Under the pieces are notes generated by a model. It saw only the letters and a list, made by a program, of their open reading frames with translations, made no database searches and was not told where the DNA came from. From Salinivirgaceae bacterium (GTDB lineage Bacteria > Bacteroidota > Bacteroidia > Bacteroidales > SZUA-534): a DNA stretch of 64,000 nucleotides. The stretch lies in assembly GCA_017645945.1 (NCBI GenBank), contig JAGCNL010000016.1, positions 124,001 through 188,000 on the forward strand. Direction: 5' to 3'. Positions 1-8,554 of the stretch are shown one piece after another; the first letter of the stretch is position 1; every line of letters begins with the position of its first letter. The position numbers and the translations under genes were made by a program.

Positions 1-1
1 A

Positions 2-49
2 GTTGAGCATATCGAGAATGCGTACTATCCGAGAGTTAAATCTTATTAA
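2..49 (+). CDS. C-terminal end of an unknown gene (partial)
   Basis: The frame starting at base 2 reads VEHIENAYYPRVKSY and then TAA, and a good terminator begins 37 bases later. This fits the last 15 codons of a gene that starts before the window. The fragment is too short to assign a family, and the call rests only on the open frame plus the terminator. Confidence 0.4.
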   Translation, partial: VEHIENAYYPRVKSY

Positions 50-85
50 AAAAATCAATTAACACAGAAGCGTTGCTGACGCTAG

Positions 86-120
86 AAAAATAATGCCAGA
101 TATGAAGGCATTATTTTTTT
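86..120 (+). terminator. Rho-independent terminator
   Basis: AAAAATAATGCC (86-97) pairs with GGCATTATTTTT (107-118) around a 9-nt loop and runs into a T tract. It lies just after the partial gene at the left edge. Confidence 0.75.
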
Positions 121-321
121 TGCCTGGAAAAATGGTGTGCCGTCAAGTTGCTGACGATGGGTGTTGTAAGTTTTATAAAATTGCCTGTTAGGCCAAAAAA
201 TAACCTTAAAGGTCGATTTTTTGCTTTTCTTTTGGTTATTCAAGTAGATGTTTCTTTTCTTTGCCGACAGAATAATTGTTATTATGACATTTATTAATTT
301 AACTTCAAAATAAAAACAACT

Positions 322-2802
322 ATGAGGATTAAAAGCACATTGATGTTGCTGCTAATGGCAGGTGCAATGGCCAGCCAAGCGCAAAATCATCCACTAAACT
401 ACAACCCAAACAAGTTTTTGGGTAACATCACTACAATGGGGCAAATCCGGTCTGATTTTGATAAGTATTGGGATCAGCTCACCCCAGAGAACGAGACCAA
501 ATGGGAGTCGATTGAACGCTCTCAGGGCGTGTTTGATTTCAGCACAGCCCGCAGAGAATATGACTACTGCAAGGAGCACGGCTTCAAGTTCAAATTCCAC
601 GCTTTGCTGTGGGGTGCACAGATTCCGAGCTATTTGCAGCAATTGAACGCAGAGCAGACTCTTGAGGCTATCACTCGCTGGTTTGATGCAGTTGCCAAGG
701 AATTCCCTGACTTGGAGTACATCGACGTTGCAAATGAGGCTGTTGGCTCAAACGGCAACTATCACTCACCTTATGGCTCAACACGAATCATTCAGGCATT
801 GGGCGGCACAGGAAAAACAGGTTACGACTGGCTGGCAAAGGCATTTATGATGGCTCGCGAACGCTGGCCGAATGCCGTGCTTATCTATAACGATTACAAT
901 ACTTTCCAATACGATACCGATGCTTATATCAAGCTTATTAATGGTATCAAGGAGGCAGGTGGTCCGATTGATGCAGCAGGATGCCAATCGCACGATTTGA
1001 ACGATATGTCGGGTGCAGATTTCAAGAAAGTGCTCGAGAAAGTTCACGACGGCGTACAGCTGCCAATATTCATTTCGGAGTACGACATCTGCAAGGCCGA
1101 TGATGAAATCCAGCTGAAACGCTACCAAGAGCAGTTCCCAATCATGTGGGAGGCTGACTATGTGGCTGGTGTTACTCTTTGGGGCTACATCTATGGTTCA
1201 ACCTGGGTTGATGATGGCGCCGAGAAGGGTGCTTCGGGCTTGATTAAGAACAACGTGGAGCGTCCGGCACTGAAATGGCTGCGCGAGTATATGCAGACGG
1301 ATGCCGCCATCAACGCAAAGAGCCCGCTTATCAATGTGGCAAGCGACTACGCTTTTGTATCGCCTCAGTCGAGCATAATCCTTATGGGTGACTCAACAAT
1401 CATCAAAGGAAAGGCTTCGAGCTCAGACAGCACAATTGCCGAAATTCGTCTTTACTGCGATTCAACTTTAGTTGCCAAAGTCGATACATCGGTAATTGAA
1501 TACTTATGGAAACCGATTGAGGCTGGTGCTTATACATTCAAAATGCAAGCTCTCAGTTCAATAAGTAGCACATTGTTCGAACGCGATTGCACCGTTAAGG
1601 CTTGCGAGCCGGCAAAACCGTTCAAGAACACACCAATCGCTCTGCCTGGCAAGCTTGAGGCTGAGGACTTCGACGAGGGTGAGAATACCATCGCGTACAG
1701 CGACAGCGACGAAGGCAACAACGGCAGCAGCAACGCATATCGCCCGGAAACAGGCGTTGATATTGATAAGAACGACGGTGATGGCTGGGTACTTGGCTGG
1801 ACCAACTCTGGCGAATGGGTTCAATACACCGTTGATGTTAAGGAGGAGCAACTGATGTTGTGGACTGCAAGAGTGGCTTCTGGTACATCGGGCTCAGCAT
1901 TCAGCATCCGCATGGGCGACACTGACCTGACAGGCCGCATCAACGTTCCGCAAACAGCAAGCAACTCTTGGGGCACTTACACAGAAATAACAGGTCGCAC
2001 CAAGGTGGCAATGCCTGCCGGAACATACAATATCCGCATTGTGATTGAAGGCTCGTCGTGCAACATCGACTACATCACATTCGCACCGTCGACTGGTGAC
2101 GAGGTATTCACCGAACCTTACAAAGGCACGCCTGCACCTATTCCTGGAACAATTGAAACAGAAGAATATGACAAGGCTCGCAAAGGCTTTGTGGCTGAGA
2201 CATACAAAGACAACGATACTGACAATCAGGGCGATGCAAGCTTCCGCTCGTCAGAAGGCGTTGATATTGTGAAGGGTAACGGCGGCAAGGCATTGGGTTA
2301 CACCAATCCGGGCGAATGGGTTCTCTACACCGTTAACGTTGCCGCAACTCAGAAATACTACTGGGGCGCTTACGTATCGTCGGGCACCACAGGCGCAGCA
2401 TTCCGCTTGTATCTTGACGATGTGGATATCACCGGCAAAATCAGCATTCCGCAAACTGGCAGCAACGACTGGAGCAAATATAAACTCGTAACTGGCGAAA
2501 CGAAGGTTGAACTGCCAGAGGGTACTCACACTCTGAAGCTGGCTATCGAGGGTGCCAACGGCAACATCGACAAAGTGATATTCGGCACAGAGGAAGTTAC
2601 CGAGCCTAAGACTGGCATCGCTGACCAAGACGCTAATAGCTTCAATGGTTTGTTCGATGTTTACTCAGTGACTGGCGTTTATCGTGGCAGCGTTGAGATT
2701 CAGAATGGTGACACATCGGTTCTCCGTGGTCGTCTTGAGCAAGGCATCTACATCTTGCGCAACAAGGCCACAGGCGAGACCAAACGTGTGATGGTGAATT
2801 GA
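322..2802 (+). CDS. Secreted GH10 endo-1,4-beta-xylanase with two CBM6 modules
   Basis: The enzyme should cleave internal beta-1,4 bonds of xylan outside the cell. It has a signal peptide (about 1-21), a GH10 barrel (about 25-320), an Ig-like linker (about 340-425), two CBM6-type beta-sandwich modules (about 445-590 and 605-752) and a C-terminal domain (about 765-826) with the GxYIL..K...KRVMVN pattern of T9SS type A sorting signals. The acid/base is Glu139 in DVANEA, and the nucleophile is Glu253 in FISEYDI. The ATG at 322 directly precedes the signal peptide. It is monocistronic between two terminators, and the xylan transporter cluster lies 33 kb away. GH10 and CBM6 are clear; the linker assignment is tentative. 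Confidence 0.93.
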   Translation: MRIKSTLMLLLMAGAMASQAQNHPLNYNPNKFLGNITTMGQIRSDFDKYWDQLTPENETKWESIERSQGVFDFSTARREYDYCKEHGFKFKFHALLWGAQIPSYLQQLNAEQTLEAITRWFDAVAKEFPDLEYIDVANEAVGSNGNYHSPYGSTRIIQALGGTGKTGYDWLAKAFMMARERWPNAVLIYNDYNTFQYDTDAYIKLINGIKEAGGPIDAAGCQSHDLNDMSGADFKKVLEKVHDGVQLPIFISEYDICKADDEIQLKRYQEQFPIMWEADYVAGVTLWGYIYGSTWVDDGAEKGASGLIKNNVERPALKWLREYMQTDAAINAKSPLINVASDYAFVSPQSSIILMGDSTIIKGKASSSDSTIAEIRLYCDSTLVAKVDTSVIEYLWKPIEAGAYTFKMQALSSISSTLFERDCTVKACEPAKPFKNTPIALPGKLEAEDFDEGENTIAYSDSDEGNNGSSNAYRPETGVDIDKNDGDGWVLGWTNSGEWVQYTVDVKEEQLMLWTARVASGTSGSAFSIRMGDTDLTGRINVPQTASNSWGTYTEITGRTKVAMPAGTYNIRIVIEGSSCNIDYITFAPSTGDEVFTEPYKGTPAPIPGTIETEEYDKARKGFVAETYKDNDTDNQGDASFRSSEGVDIVKGNGGKALGYTNPGEWVLYTVNVAATQKYYWGAYVSSGTTGAAFRLYLDDVDITGKISIPQTGSNDWSKYKLVTGETKVELPEGTHTLKLAIEGANGNIDKVIFGTEEVTEPKTGIADQDANSFNGLFDVYSVTGVYRGSVEIQNGDTSVLRGRLEQGIYILRNKATGETKRVMVN

Positions 2803-2824
2803 TAAACCATAATTCGAATACAAA

Positions 2825-2851
2825 GGAGGCGGACTTCGGTTCGCCTTTTTT
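2825..2851 (+). terminator. Terminator after the GH10-CBM6 gene
   Basis: GGCGGAC (2828-2834), loop TTCG, GTTCGCC (2839-2845), then six T. One G-T pair lies in the stem. Confidence 0.8.
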
Positions 2852-2974
2852 GTTGTTGGATATCACTGGGATGGCGTTTTTTGATGCCATGGCAAATTCG
2901 GGAAGAAAAATGTTCCTCCATTTTTTGCAAAGGCGATATTATAGCTTATTTTTGCGGCCGCATTAGCGAATGAT

Positions 2975-3048
2975 GGTTCGGTAGCTCAGCTGGATAGAGC
3001 AACAGCCTTCTAAGCTGTGGGTCTTGGGTTCGAATCCCAACCGAATCA
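2975..3048 (+). tRNA. tRNA-Arg (anticodon TCT)
   Basis: A complete cloverleaf of 74 nt. The acceptor is GGTTCGG/CCGAATC (one G-T pair), the D arm GCTC..GAGC, the anticodon stem ACAGC/GCTGT with loop CTTCTAA (anticodon TCT at 3009-3011), the T arm TTGGG-TTCGAAT-CCCAA, and the discriminator A. No CCA is encoded. Confidence 0.96.
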
Positions 3049-3050
3049 CG

Positions 3051-3084
3051 AATTGCCGCAACTTCCAGTTAGCGGCAATTTTTG
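3051..3084 (+). terminator. Terminator after tRNA-Arg
   Basis: AATTGCCGC (3051-3059) pairs with GCGGCAATT (3072-3080), followed by TTTGTTTTT. It starts 3 nt after the tRNA and may also serve xerD, which ends towards it from the other side. Confidence 0.8.
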
Positions 3085-3101
3085 TTTTTAGCCTTGAAAT
3101 T

Positions 3102-3992
3102 TTACGACCTTGGATGGAATCGCATAATCGTATCTCTTAAGTATTCTCTATCGATGTGTGTGTATATTTCTGTAGTAGTGATTGATGTATGGCCTAACAT
3201 CTCTTGTATGGCTTTTAAATCAGCGCCAGCATCAATTAATTGCGTAGCAAACGAGTGGCGGAAAGTGTGCGGGCTGATGGTTTTTTTCAAGCCGATTTTG
3301 GCGGCAAGGTCTTTGATGATGGTGAAAACCATTACGCGCGTCATTTTTTTGCCTCGGCGGTTTAGAAACAGAATGTTTTCGTCTTTATGGTTGATATCCA
3401 ATGTGTTGCGATAGTTGTGAACGTAGAGTGTGATGGCATCTTTAACGTATCGTCCTATTGGCACTAAACGTTCTTTATTCCCTTTGCCTTTTATTCTTAT
3501 GTAACTCTCATCAAAATGTAAATCGGTGAGTCTCAGGTCGACAAGTTCCGACACGCGCAGTCCGCAGCCGTATAGTGTTTCAAGAATTGCGCGGTTGCGG
3601 TAGCCAGTTTCGCTGTCGAGGTTCACGGCTTCAATCAGTTCATTGACTTCTTCGGGCGATAGCACTGTAGGTAACTTGCGATTAAGTTGTGGTGTTTCAA
3701 TCATTTCTGATGGGTCGTGCTCGAGAATATCGTGAATAACAAGATATTTGAAGAAAGATTTTATTCCAGACAAAATTCGTGCTTGAGAATGAGTGTTCAA
3801 AGCAAGTTCTTCATTTATGAAATCAAGAAATTCTCGTATGTCGGCAGGAGTGACATAAAGCGGACTTTCTGTTTTTGAATAGTCGATAAACTTCTGAATA
3901 TCTTTCATGTAGGCTTCGATGGTGTTTGCCGAAAGCGATTTCTCCAACTTCAGAAAGTTCTTGTAGCTCGTCAGGTAGTCAGCCCAAATCAT
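3102..3992 (-). CDS. xerD: Site-specific tyrosine recombinase XerD
   Basis: Resolves chromosome dimers at dif together with XerC under FtsK control. The length of 296 aa is that of housekeeping Xer proteins. The N-terminal core-binding SAM-like domain spans about 1-90 and the catalytic domain about 105-290. Catalytic residues are visible: Arg146 (GLRVSEL), a Lys in the IRIKGKGNKERL beta-hairpin, His242 and Arg245 (HTFRHS), His268 (LGHTS) and the nucleophile Tyr277 (EIYTHI). It is divergent from pta. It sits beside a tRNA, but length, sequence and a full active site argue for XerD rather than an island integrase. XerC is the other possible name. Confidence 0.88.
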   Translation of the reverse strand: MIWADYLTSYKNFLKLEKSLSANTIEAYMKDIQKFIDYSKTESPLYVTPADIREFLDFINEELALNTHSQARILSGIKSFFKYLVIHDILEHDPSEMIETPQLNRKLPTVLSPEEVNELIEAVNLDSETGYRNRAILETLYGCGLRVSELVDLRLTDLHFDESYIRIKGKGNKERLVPIGRYVKDAITLYVHNYRNTLDINHKDENILFLNRRGKKMTRVMVFTIIKDLAAKIGLKKTISPHTFRHSFATQLIDAGADLKAIQEMLGHTSITTTEIYTHIDREYLRDTIMRFHPRS

Positions 3993-4059
3993 ATCCGATT
4001 GATAATTAGTGAATAAACATATTTTCGTTATCCGAATAACAAAAATAGCCTAAAAATGA

Positions 4060-4067
4060 TAAGTTTG
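4060..4067 (+). promoter_or_regulatory. Promoter -7 box of pta
   Basis: TAAGTTTG matches the Bacteroidetes -7 consensus TAnnTTTG exactly and lies 35 nt before the pta start codon. No clear -33 TTTG is present. Confidence 0.5.
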
Positions 4068-4101
4068 CACACTAATAAAGTGTAATTTTAATTATAACGA
4101 T

Positions 4102-5112
4102 ATGAATCTTTTAGAGCAAATTAAGGAAAACGCCAAAAAGCAGAAACAGACAATTGTTCTGCCCGAAGGCTACGAGGAGCGCACCATAAAGGCCGCCGAT
4201 GTGGTTATTGAACAAGGCATTGCCGACATTATTCTGATTGGCAACAAGGCCGAGTTGGAGAAGAAAGCCGCTGATTTCGGTTTGAAAAATATCGCGAAAG
4301 CGCTGATTGTTGACCCGGAGGACCACCCGCGCAAGCAGGAGTTTATCGACAAACTGGTTGAGCTTCGCAAAAACAAGGGAATGACACCCGAAGAGGCAGC
4401 CCGTTTGCTCAAGAATCCGCTCTATTTGGGCGCGATGATGGTTAAGATGGGTATGGCCAAAGGCGAGGTTGCCGGTGCTGACAACGCAACTGGCGACGTG
4501 CTTCGTCCTGCATTCCAAATAGTTAAGACCAAACCTGGCATTTCGTGCGTTTCGGGTGCGTTTGTGATGGTGCTGAAAGACAAATCATATGGTGACAACG
4601 GCATTATGGTATTTGCCGACTGCGCAGTGCTTCCTGTTCCGACAGCACAGGAGCTGGCACAGATTGCCGTTGAGGCAGGCAAGACAGCCAAAGCCATTGC
4701 CGGAATCAAAGACCCGAACGTGGCCATTCTGTCGTTCTCGACCAAAGGCAGCGCAAAGCACGAGGTTGTTGACAAGGTGATTGAGGCTACCAAAATCGCA
4801 AAAGAGATGGCACCCGATATGAAAATCGACGGCGAACTTCAGGCTGATGCCGCCATTGTTCCGGGCGTGGCAGCAAAGAAGGCCCCAGACAGTGACATTG
4901 CAGGAAAAGCCAACGTGCTGGTATTCCCGTCGCTCGAGACTGGCAATATCTGCTACAAGCTTGTTCAGCGTTTGGGCAACGCCGAGGCTTACGGCCCGAT
5001 TCTGCAGGGTATGGCCGCACCAATCAACGACTTGTCACGCGGCTGCTCTGTTGAGGATGTGGTCAACGTTATCGCAATCACTTGTAATCAAGCAATTGCT
5101 TTGAAGAAATAA
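4102..5112 (+). CDS. pta: Phosphate acetyltransferase
   Basis: Converts acetyl-CoA and phosphate to acetyl phosphate and CoA, the first step of the acetate-forming ATP-yielding pathway. At 336 aa it is the short cytoplasmic form: only the PTA_PTB catalytic domain, without the N-terminal regulatory domain of long Pta proteins. Family features include VLPEGYEERTIKAAD at the start, GADNATGDVLRPAFQIV in the middle, and the C-terminal VFPSLETGNICYKLVQRLG segment. ackA follows 132 bp later in the same direction, separated by a G/C-skewed repeat element. Confidence 0.95.
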   Translation: MNLLEQIKENAKKQKQTIVLPEGYEERTIKAADVVIEQGIADIILIGNKAELEKKAADFGLKNIAKALIVDPEDHPRKQEFIDKLVELRKNKGMTPEEAARLLKNPLYLGAMMVKMGMAKGEVAGADNATGDVLRPAFQIVKTKPGISCVSGAFVMVLKDKSYGDNGIMVFADCAVLPVPTAQELAQIAVEAGKTAKAIAGIKDPNVAILSFSTKGSAKHEVVDKVIEATKIAKEMAPDMKIDGELQADAAIVPGVAAKKAPDSDIAGKANVLVFPSLETGNICYKLVQRLGNAEAYGPILQGMAAPINDLSRGCSVEDVVNVIAITCNQAIALKK

Positions 5113-5240
5113 AAAGTTTAGAGGGTTGAGAAGGTTTAGGAAGTTGAGAAGGTTAAAAGTTTAACGGGTTTAAAATGAATCAAAAATCGAAAATCAGAAA
5201 TCCTATTTCCTAAATCCTAAATCCTAAATTATAAAAGTAA
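5113..5240. repeat. G-arm/C-arm degenerate intergenic repeat, copy 1
   Basis: The first half (5117-5177) is G-skewed and made of variants of GGTTNAGAAG/GGTTTAGGAAG. The second half (5178-5238) is C-skewed and contains CCTAAATCCTAAATCCTAAA. The switch in strand skew at the centre makes the element roughly palindromic. It fills the whole pta-ackA gap. Related elements are at 29784, 33467, 38258 and 43246. Confidence 0.6.
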
Positions 5241-5244
5241 GATT

Positions 5245-6438
5245 ATGAATGTATTAGTATTGAATTGCGGCAGCTCGTCGCTCAAATATCAGCTCATTGA
5301 TATGAACACCAAAAGTGTTCTGGCAAAGGGTATCTGTGAGAAAATCGGAATCGAAGGCTCGTCGCTTACGCATAAGCCGACAGGGAAGGAGCAACTGGTT
5401 GTCAATCAGCCGATGCCTGACCATAAGGCAGCTGTCAAACTGGTTATGGACGCTCTGCTCGACAAGAAGTACGGCGTGGTTAAGTCGATGAATGAGATTC
5501 AGGCTGTGGGCCACCGCGTGCTGCACGGCGGCAAGTTCTACAGCGGCTCGATTCTGATTAACGACGATGTGAAACGTGTTATCCGCGAGTGCTTCGACCT
5601 TGGCCCGCTTCACAACCCTGCCAACCTGATTGGCATTGAGGCTTGCGAGAGTCTGATGGGCAAAACACCGCAGGTGGCAGTGTTCGACACCGCCTTCCAC
5701 CAAACGATGCCTGAAAAGGCTTATCTGTACGCTCTTCCGTATGAGTATTACGAGAAATACGCCATTCGCAAGTACGGCTTCCACGGAACAAGCCACTGGT
5801 ACGTTTCGGGCCGCGCCATTGAGTTCGGCAAACTCGACAAAAAGAAATCGAAAGTGATTGTGGCTCACTTGGGCAACGGTGCAAGCATTTCGGCTGTTGT
5901 GGGCGGCAAATGCGTCGACACAAGTATGGGCCTGACACCGCTCGAGGGCTTGGTTATGGGCACCCGCAGCGGCGACATTGACCCTGCTGTGGTTCAGTAT
6001 ATTGCCAACAAGGAGAAACGTTCGGTTGACGATGTCCTTAACATTCTGAACAAGAAATCGGGTGTGCTTGGCGTATCTGGCGTTTCGAGCGACTTCCGCG
6101 ACCTTGAGGCCGCCGCAAAGGCTGGCAACGAGCGTGCAAAAATCGCATTCGATGTCTTTATCTACCGCGTTGCCAAATACATAGGCAGTTACGTGGCTGC
6201 AATGAACGGTGTTGATGCAATCGCCTTCACTGCAGGTCTGGGCGAGAACAACGGTGCCGCACGCAAGGCCATTTGCGACTATCTGGGCTACTTGGGTATC
6301 AAACTCAGTGCAAAGAAAAACCAAATTCGCGGCGAGGAGGTTGTAATCTCAACCCCGTCGTCGAAAGTGAAGGTGATGGTCATCCCGACAAACGAGGAGT
6401 TGGCCATTGCAATGGAGACGGTGAGAATTGTGAAATAA
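5245..6438 (+). CDS. ackA: Acetate kinase
   Basis: Transfers phosphate from acetyl phosphate to ADP, giving acetate and ATP. The 397-aa protein is full length for the ASKHA-fold family. By direct count the functional residues fall at Asn7 ([11 protein letters not shown]), Arg91 (VGHRVLHGG), Asp148 ([11 protein letters not shown]) and His180 (YGFHGTSH), the same numbering as the Methanosarcina enzyme. The GNGAS and TRSGDIDP motifs are also intact. It is followed by a strong terminator. Together with pta it gives fermentative ATP production from acetyl-CoA. Confidence 0.96.
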   Translation: MNVLVLNCGSSSLKYQLIDMNTKSVLAKGICEKIGIEGSSLTHKPTGKEQLVVNQPMPDHKAAVKLVMDALLDKKYGVVKSMNEIQAVGHRVLHGGKFYSGSILINDDVKRVIRECFDLGPLHNPANLIGIEACESLMGKTPQVAVFDTAFHQTMPEKAYLYALPYEYYEKYAIRKYGFHGTSHWYVSGRAIEFGKLDKKKSKVIVAHLGNGASISAVVGGKCVDTSMGLTPLEGLVMGTRSGDIDPAVVQYIANKEKRSVDDVLNILNKKSGVLGVSGVSSDFRDLEAAAKAGNERAKIAFDVFIYRVAKYIGSYVAAMNGVDAIAFTAGLGENNGAARKAICDYLGYLGIKLSAKKNQIRGEEVVISTPSSKVKVMVIPTNEELAIAMETVRIVK

Positions 6439-6460
6439 TTGATTAATAGTTTGATAAGAA

Positions 6461-6494
6461 AAAGCGAAGTCATACGGCTTCGCTTTTTTTATTG
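6461..6494 (+). terminator. Terminator after ackA (direct-repeat copy 1)
   Basis: AAAGCGAAG (6461-6469) pairs with CTTCGCTTT, followed by a T tract. The 32 nt from 6463 to 6494 recur at 7658-7689 with a single mismatch, so the fic gene lies between two copies. Confidence 0.85.
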
Positions 6495-6555
6495 GGAAGA
6501 AAAGGTGAAAAGCATTATATTTGCTTAAACAAATTGCTGCAAAAACAGATTCGCA

Positions 6556-7659
6556 GTGAAAGAAGAATCACAGAAATACAAACTACCGAATCTTGAGGAA
6601 TATATCCGCCAAAGTGAGCCAGCACAGCGTGAGCGGGGCCGTATTTGGCAGACAGCCATTGGTTTGCAGCAGGTTGATGGTTTGCACACGTCGGATTATC
6701 TGCTTGAAACTGCACGACAGCATATCAGTGGCGATATAACTATCCGTAAGGCCAACGAACTGATTGACAGTTATTATCAATCGGCACAGCGACGTCAAAA
6801 AAGCGAAGCTGATGACACGGAAGAGGCTGATAAAGTATCGGCAAGAATAGCAGAATTGCTTTCGGAGCAGACATTTACATTTAATCCTACGCAACTCACA
6901 GCAATTCACAAACATTTGTTCTTCGGCATATACAAATTTGCTGGGAAGATTCGCGACTATAACATTACCAAACGCGAGTGGGTACTTAATGGCGAGTCTG
7001 TTTATTATGCAAGTGCCGATGTTATAAAGAATACGCTTGAATATGATTTTGAGCAAGAGAGAGAGTTCGATTATTCATCGGTTGATATTTCGGCTGCCAT
7101 TGAGCATATTGCACGCTTTTGCAGCAATATTTGGCAGATTCATCCTTTCGGCGAGGGAAACACCCGCACAACAGCGGTGTTTATGATAAAATATTTGCGG
7201 ACATTGGGATTTGAAGCAAACAATGGTATTTTTGCTGACAACTCGTGGTTTTTCCGTAATGCGCTTGTAAGAGCTAATTATACTAATGTGTTGAAAAACA
7301 TTAGTTTCGATACGAAATTTCTTGTGCGTTTCTTCCGCAATATGCTTCTTGATGAGCAAAACTCTTTGCTAAACCGCGAGTTGCACATTGACTGGAACAC
7401 AGAAACACAACCCCCAAGTGCAATCCAAAGTGCAAAAACTGATGATTTATCGCTTTCAAAGTGCAAAAATTGCACTTTGGAGGAGTTGGCTGTTCTGAAA
7501 ATCATCAGGCAGCAACCCAATGTCACACAGAAAGAGATTGCGGAACGTATAGGCAAATCGGAGCGGACAGTGAAAACGCTTACAGCAAGGCTGTCGGCGC
7601 GGGGTGTTATTCGCCGAGAAAACGGCCGCCGTAATGGTTTTTGGGTTATGAACGATTAG
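6556..7659 (+). CDS. Fic-domain protein with VbhA-like N-terminus and C-terminal winged helix
   Basis: Fic proteins usually transfer AMP from ATP to a hydroxyl of a target protein. The catalytic loop HPFGEGNTRT begins at His196, with Asn202 and Arg204 present. The N-terminal 80 residues resemble the helical antitoxin-like (VbhA-type) segment fused to many Bacteroidales Fic proteins. In the relatives I remember, this segment carries an inhibitory Glu in HIEGE; here it reads HISGD (Ser68). Residues about 308-367 form a winged helix with KEIAERIGKSERTVKTL as the recognition helix. The start is GTG at 6556, and no ATG lies before the conserved PNLEEYIRQ. The stop codon overlaps the terminator stem. 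Target unknown. Confidence 0.85.
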   Translation: MKEESQKYKLPNLEEYIRQSEPAQRERGRIWQTAIGLQQVDGLHTSDYLLETARQHISGDITIRKANELIDSYYQSAQRRQKSEADDTEEADKVSARIAELLSEQTFTFNPTQLTAIHKHLFFGIYKFAGKIRDYNITKREWVLNGESVYYASADVIKNTLEYDFEQEREFDYSSVDISAAIEHIARFCSNIWQIHPFGEGNTRTTAVFMIKYLRTLGFEANNGIFADNSWFFRNALVRANYTNVLKNISFDTKFLVRFFRNMLLDEQNSLLNRELHIDWNTETQPPSAIQSAKTDDLSLSKCKNCTLEELAVLKIIRQQPNVTQKEIAERIGKSERTVKTLTARLSARGVIRRENGRRNGFWVMND

Positions 7660-7689
7660 CGAAGCCATACGGCTTCGCTTTTTTTATTG
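7658..7689 (+). terminator. Terminator after fic (direct-repeat copy 2)
   Basis: AGCGAAGCC (7658-7666), loop ATAC, GGCTTCGCT (7671-7679), then a T tract. The stem begins inside the fic stop codon. It is almost identical to the ackA terminator (31 of 32 nt). Confidence 0.85.
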
Positions 7690-7716
7690 ATTCACGATAG
7701 GTGTCAATTCGTTTAT

Positions 7717-7755
7717 GCTTGATTTGGAATCTATTAAATTGATTGAAAATCAAGC
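7717..7755. repeat. 9-bp inverted repeat between fic and map
   Basis: GCTTGATTT (7717-7725) is perfectly complementary to AAATCAAGC (7747-7755). It lies beyond the 3' end of map and has no T tract on either strand, so it is a possible 3'-end stabilising hairpin rather than a clear terminator. Confidence 0.35.
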
Positions 7756-7767
7756 CTTCAACCGCTT

Positions 7768-8544
7768 TTACTTAATCGGGTACTCGTTATGGGTATCCGA
7801 CAGCACTTCAACGCCAGTCTCCGTCACAAGCACTGTGTGCTCGAATTGTGCTGACAGTTTACCGTCGATGGTGCGCGCGGTCCAGCCGTCGTTTTTGTCG
7901 ATGTCAACACGGGCCTTGCCTTGGTTTATCATCGGCTCGATGGTGAAAATCATGCCCGGGCGCATTATCGCGCCAGAGTTGCGGCGGGCGATGTGGTCAA
8001 CTTGCGGGTCCTCGTGGAATTCAATGCCGACGCCGTGTCCGCAGAACTCCCAAACAACGCTGTAGCCCTTCATCTGCGCGTAACGGGCAATGAAGAAACC
8101 AATGTTGCCGAAAGTGTTTTTCGGCCGCACCTGCTCAATTCCCAAATCGAGGCAGTGCTTGGTTGCATCTATCAGATTTTGTGCGTCTTGCGAAATCTGC
8201 CCGACAGTGAACATGCGGCTTGTGTCGCCATAATATCCGTTCAGAATGGTGGTGACATCGATGTTGACAATGTCGCCCTCCTTCAAGATGGTTGTTGGTG
8301 ACGGAATGCCGTGGCAAACCACGTTGTTGGGCGAAATGCAGCAGTATTTCGGATAGTCGCCGTAGCCCTTGCAAGCAGAGATGGCGCCGTGGTCGCAGAT
8401 GAATTCGTTTATCAGGTTGTCGAGGCGCTCTGTGTCAACGCCAGGCTTGATGTATTGTCCGATATAATCGAGTGAGGCAGCCGCCAGTTTTGCGCTCTTG
8501 CGGATGCCGTCAATCTGTTCCGGTGTTTTAATTATTATGCTCAT
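7768..8544 (-). CDS. map: Methionine aminopeptidase, type I
   Basis: Removes the initiator methionine from nascent proteins in the cytoplasm. The 258-aa pita-bread-fold enzyme has all five metal ligands: Asp96 (NIDVTT), Asp107 (GYYGDTSRMF), His170 (CGHGVG), Glu203 (FTIEPM) and Glu235 (QFEHTV). His78 of the substrate pocket (VVCHGIP) is also present. It begins 10 nt after the clpC stop, so it is probably cotranscribed with clpC. Confidence 0.95.
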   Translation of the reverse strand: MSIIIKTPEQIDGIRKSAKLAAASLDYIGQYIKPGVDTERLDNLINEFICDHGAISACKGYGDYPKYCCISPNNVVCHGIPSPTTILKEGDIVNIDVTTILNGYYGDTSRMFTVGQISQDAQNLIDATKHCLDLGIEQVRPKNTFGNIGFFIARYAQMKGYSVVWEFCGHGVGIEFHEDPQVDHIARRNSGAIMRPGMIFTIEPMINQGKARVDIDKNDGWTARTIDGKLSAQFEHTVLVTETGVEVLSDTHNEYPIK

Positions 8545-8554
8545 TTATGTAGCG

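Noticed and set aside
2975..3992. A tyrosine recombinase next to a tRNA gene, as at the edge of an integrative element
   Set aside because: The recombinase has XerD length and motifs, its neighbours are core genes, and no direct repeat of the tRNA 3' end was seen nearby.
5254..6324. A 356-codon open frame antisense to ackA
   Set aside because: Its translation is rich in His, Val and Cys without domain character, and it mirrors a well-conserved ackA. It is a shadow of codon bias.
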